NCBI RefSeq assembly: GCF_000973725.1 | Contig: NZ_CP009621.1 | Coordinates: 5,201,001 to 5,265,000, forward strand | DNA from: Pontibacter korlensis | GTDB taxonomy: Bacteria > Bacteroidota > Bacteroidia > Cytophagales > Hymenobacteraceae | DNA length: 64,000 bases | Reading direction: 5' to 3' | In this document: piece by piece, positions 62,399-64,000 of the stretch | How positions within the stretch are numbered: the first letter of the stretch is position 1 | Layout of the letters: each line of letters opens with the position of its first letter | Notes under the pieces: model-generated | The model's database searches: none | What the model was told of the DNA's origin: nothing | Seen by the model: the letters and a program-made list of their open reading frames with translations, nothing else | Position numbers and translations under genes: made by a program

Positions 62399-63610
62399 TC
62401 ACTCTACCTGAAAGAGAGCTCCCGGGCCGACTGGTACTGGAAGTTCATCTTGCGTAGCCCTGGCCTGAGCTGGGGCTATTTCTTTTTCTGCTGTTTCTGG
62501 CTGCGTTTCCTGCGTTATTGCGTCTTTGTCAGCTGCGCTGACACCTGAAAGAGAGGCTCCGGCCTCCTGGATTTGGATGTTATTTTTGGGTTCCGCTGGC
62601 TGCTGCCCATAACGTGGATCATAGGCTTCATTCTTGCGCCACAGCGTCCAGAGCAGGATCAGCAGCTTGCGCTGCACGGCCACATACGCCTGCATCTTGG
62701 TCTTGCCCCTTTTCACGAGCCGCTCGTAGAGGGCAGTAAAGACAGGCTCTTTATAACGTACTACTGTAAAGGCCGGCAGGTGCATGGCCCGCCGGATGTG
62801 GGCGTTGCCTTTCTTTGATATTCTGCTTCTGCCCGAGCGCTGGCCCGACTGGTGCTCCACCACGTCATAGCCGGCGTAGCTGACCAGCTGGCCCTGCCGC
62901 TCGAAGGTGGCAAAGCCGTTGGTCTCGGCCAGGAGCACGGCCACCGTCTTGAGCCCCACCCCCTTGACCGAGCGCATCTTCTCCACCCGCTCAGCCAGCA
63001 GCGGATCCTGGTAGAGCAGCTCCCCAATAGCCTCCTCCAGCTCCTGGAGGCTCTTGTCCAGGGTGCCGACCAGCTTCTGGAGGTTTCGCTCCACCTGCTT
63101 GACCACCAGCGCACCGTGATGCAGGGCATGGAGCTGGTTCAGGCACACGGTGCGCTGGTTGGAGAAGTCCTCCAGCTGGCGGGTCAGCAGGCGCAGCCGG
63201 TAGATGTTTTTCGACAAGGGCTGCCAGAGCTCCAGGAGCTGCTCCAGGCCCATCTGCGCCAGGCCCCTGGCATCGATCCTGTCGTTCTTGCTCTTGTTTC
63301 CCAGGGCCTGCAGGTAGCGCTTGGCCTTGGTGGGCAGCACCACCGAGACCTGGTAGCCCTCGTGGTAGAGGAACCAGGCCAGCTGCTCGTAGTACACGCC
63401 CGTGGCCTCCATGAGCAGGCGCAGCTCCACGTCCGCTGCGCGCTTGCCCTCCAGCCAGCGCTGCAGCTGCTTGAAGCCTGTGGGGGTGTTGGTGAATTTT
63501 CGGGAGGCTTTCACCTTCACCCGCCGCTCCATGTCCAGGGTGGAGAGGACCACCTCCAGGGCGTCTTTGCTCACATCGACGCCCAGGTTCTGACAGAGTA
63601 AATTCTTCAT
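62399..63610 (-). CDS. IS110-family transposase (DEDD/serine recombinase)
   Basis: A 403-aa transposase from ATG 63610 (MKNLLCQNLGVDVSKD); a 12-codon longer start at 63646 would run into the non-coding RNA region. RuvC-like DEDD residues appear in GVDVSKDALEV (Asp), LLMEATGVYYE (Glu) and SKNDRIDARGLAQ (Asp/Asp). The Tnp_20 domain has MRSVKGVGLKTVAVLLAE, SYAGYDVVEHQSG and the catalytic Ser in GRSRISKKGNAHIRRAM. The C-terminal ~65 residues are low-complexity Gln/Glu/Ala. Local GC is visibly higher than in the host genes, a sign of foreign origin. It appears intact. Confidence 0.95.
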   Translation of the reverse strand: MKNLLCQNLGVDVSKDALEVVLSTLDMERRVKVKASRKFTNTPTGFKQLQRWLEGKRAADVELRLLMEATGVYYEQLAWFLYHEGYQVSVVLPTKAKRYLQALGNKSKNDRIDARGLAQMGLEQLLELWQPLSKNIYRLRLLTRQLEDFSNQRTVCLNQLHALHHGALVVKQVERNLQKLVGTLDKSLQELEEAIGELLYQDPLLAERVEKMRSVKGVGLKTVAVLLAETNGFATFERQGQLVSYAGYDVVEHQSGQRSGRSRISKKGNAHIRRAMHLPAFTVVRYKEPVFTALYERLVKRGKTKMQAYVAVQRKLLILLWTLWRKNEAYDPRYGQQPAEPKNNIQIQEAGASLSGVSAADKDAITQETQPETAEKEIAPAQARATQDELPVPVGPGALFQVE

Positions 63611-63651
63611 AGCTGAAAGGGGCTTAAGTGGACAAAAAACATTCATCTTCC

Positions 63652-63800
63652 GGGCCTACACTCACTCATGCCTGCGGATGGGGCAGCCTCTAGGTACTGT
63701 CCAGGCTTTTAAGAAGAAGAGAAAGGGAAGGGCTTGCTTGGGGGCGACATCATCAAAGTGTCTAGTGCAAGGGCTTTCTCCTTCCCTTTCTCTTAGCTTA
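63652..63800 (-). ncRNA. Candidate bridge RNA of the nested IS110
   Basis: Lies between the IS110 left end and the transposase start. The target loop is a 13-bp perfect stem (63719-63731 with 63780-63792) enclosing 48 bases. Its 5' side carries GAAAGCCCTTG (63778-63768), identical to the left half of the site plus core; its 3' side carries CCCCAAG (complement of the right half CTTGGGG, near 63737-63743). The donor loop (about 63652-63706, base GCCT/AGGC) carries GACAGTACCT (63701-63692), identical to the IS110 right end at 62350-62341, and a partial match to the left end near 63656-63669. This is the layout known for IS621-type bridge RNAs. Confidence 0.72.
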
Positions 63801-63913
63801 CGTTTAAGAGCCTGATAAAATTGAACTTACGCTTATACTGCCAAAGATATGAGTGTTAGGGCTTTCTTTGGCATTTTCTCGTAACTCTGGCTACTAGTTT
63901 AACTTTCTTCATT

Positions 63914-64000
63914 TTACTTCCATCCATTACTTTCCTTGGCAGCAGTGATGTGTGCCAGGTGATGGTTGCAGTGCCAGGCGTAGGAACCTATACTTTCCTC
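63914..64000 (-). CDS. DinB/YfiT-like protein, C-terminal fragment
   Basis: Only the last 28 codons lie in the window, ending in TAA at 63916-63914. The sequence SYAWHCNHHLAHIT resembles the C-terminal metal-binding helix of DinB-superfamily proteins such as YfiT (bacillithiol-transferase-like), with His ligands in HxxHH. Its stop is one base from the DoxX start, so the two were an operon before element D inserted. Confidence 0.7.
   Translation of the reverse strand, partial: EESIGSYAWHCNHHLAHITAAKESNGWK

Larger units (their letters stand above)
62341..63859 (-). mobile_element. IS110-family insertion sequence nested in the TnpB element left end
   Basis: About 1.5 kb with CT at both borders (minus strand 63859-63858 and 62342-62341). 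The unoccupied site would read AAAGCC-CT-TGGGG, which rebuilds the CCCTTGG...CCAAGGG left-end hairpin seen intact in copy B. There are no terminal inverted repeats. The long 5' non-coding part (63611-63857) and short 3' part (62343-62398) fit the IS110 group, whose bridge RNA lies upstream of the transposase gene. Confidence 0.85.
61010..63880 (-). mobile_element. Element copy D: TnpB element with nested IS110 (2871 bp)
   Basis: On the minus strand it follows TTAC (63884-63881) and ends in TCAA (61013-61010). Order: left tip with AAAG, nested IS110 (about 63857-62343), the rest of the left-end hairpin (CCTTGG...CCAAGG across 62341-62322), tnpB, right-end hairpin. Right end: GAAT, then an imperfect stem with TTTA loop and bulged T residues, then TCAA. 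TTAC, AAAG, GAAT and TCAA are the cleavage and guide tetranucleotides I know from IS608 of the IS200/IS605 family. No TnpA is present, so it is an IS1341-type (TnpB-only) element. Removal restores the DoxX frame. Confidence 0.92.
60673..63912 (-). pseudogene. DoxX-like membrane protein gene split by element D
   Basis: The start is ATG 63912 (MKKVKLVARVT), one base after the stop of a DinB-like gene. The frame runs to TTAC (63884-63881), is interrupted by element D (63880-61010), and resumes at 61009 as LGLIFLIFGLNGFYIFIP and on to the stop at 60673. Removing D while keeping TTAC gives an exact in-frame join through ARVTLGLIFLIFGLNG, for a ~122-aa protein with four transmembrane helices and the DoxX-like GFYIFIPVPKFHPFMEIM segment. 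The insertion inactivates it; the 86-aa downstream piece retains an internal ATG (60933) but lacks helix 1. Confidence 0.88.

Noticed and set aside
62852..63601. 249-aa plus-strand frame opposite the IS110 transposase
   Set aside because: It is a shadow of the GC-rich transposase gene; its Leu/His/Gln-rich translation has no recognisable domain.
61010..63880. D as a single new transposon in which IS110 replaces TnpA
   Set aside because: Copy B shows the left end without IS110, and the CT-flanked IS110 interrupts the left-end hairpin, so IS110 is better explained as a nested insertion.
1..64000. CRISPR array, tRNA or rRNA genes, prophage
   Set aside because: I saw no regularly spaced repeats, no cloverleaf-like or rRNA-like sequence and no phage structural genes.

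Overview
The window looks like a chromosomal segment of a Bacteroidota bacterium, most likely Cytophagales/Hymenobacteraceae (Pontibacter-like). This rests on the gene families, the near absence of Shine-Dalgarno sites, the lipoprotein and secreted-protein signals, MenB, and the combined GlgE/TreS/TreYZ glucan set. The genus is an inference.

Layout. 1-1226: a secreted-protein gene cut in two by a small mobile element (copy A). 1.5-4.2 kb: catalase, an ArsR-type regulator with a palindromic operator, and a rhodanese lipoprotein. 4.4-10.9 kb: sbcD and sbcC, with an erythromycin-esterase-like gene between them. 11.1-12.0 kb: a decayed lipoprotein gene carrying element copy B. 12.2-18.3 kb: a large secreted PD40/amidohydrolase protein, small lipoproteins, a thermonuclease that shares a Cys/His domain with its neighbour, and a universal stress protein. 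18.6-39.3 kb: trehalose and alpha-glucan metabolism. This holds a trehalose-6-P synthase/phosphatase whose phosphatase motif is damaged, an MscS channel, the leftward operon glgE > treS-mak > glgB, and the rightward operon treZ > GH57 > treY > malQ. 39.5-55.6 kb: ordinary cell-envelope and metabolic genes (serine hydrolase, acetyltransferase, L,D-transpeptidase, M23 peptidase, ppx/ppk, PagL-like, DEAD helicase, menB, M13 peptidase). 55.8-56.4 kb: element copy C. 56.7-60.0 kb: glycogen debranching enzyme and a GT4 glycosyltransferase. 60.7-64.0 kb: a DoxX gene split by the 2.87-kb element copy D, and the end of a DinB-like gene.

The most interesting material is the mobile-element family. All four copies (A 294-842, B 11620-11930, C 55837-56395, D 61010-63880) sit directly after TTAC and end in TCAA. 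Removing A or D and keeping TTAC restores an open reading frame exactly. This is IS608-type IS200/IS605 chemistry, but the only protein of that system present is TnpB (in D); no TnpA Y1 transposase is visible. In D a complete IS110-family element (about 1.5 kb) is nested in the left-end hairpin at a CT dinucleotide. The 5' non-coding part of that IS110 contains a stem-loop matching both halves of this insertion site in the arrangement expected of a bridge-RNA target loop, and a second segment matching the IS110 right end as expected of the donor loop. Copies A and C keep this bridge-RNA-like region and the TnpB guide-RNA (omega-RNA) region but no intact protein gene. They occupy two separate sites, so they look like RNA-only composite mini-elements. 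The three small copies lack the tnpB body through a deletion between 17-bp direct repeats that are still visible in D.
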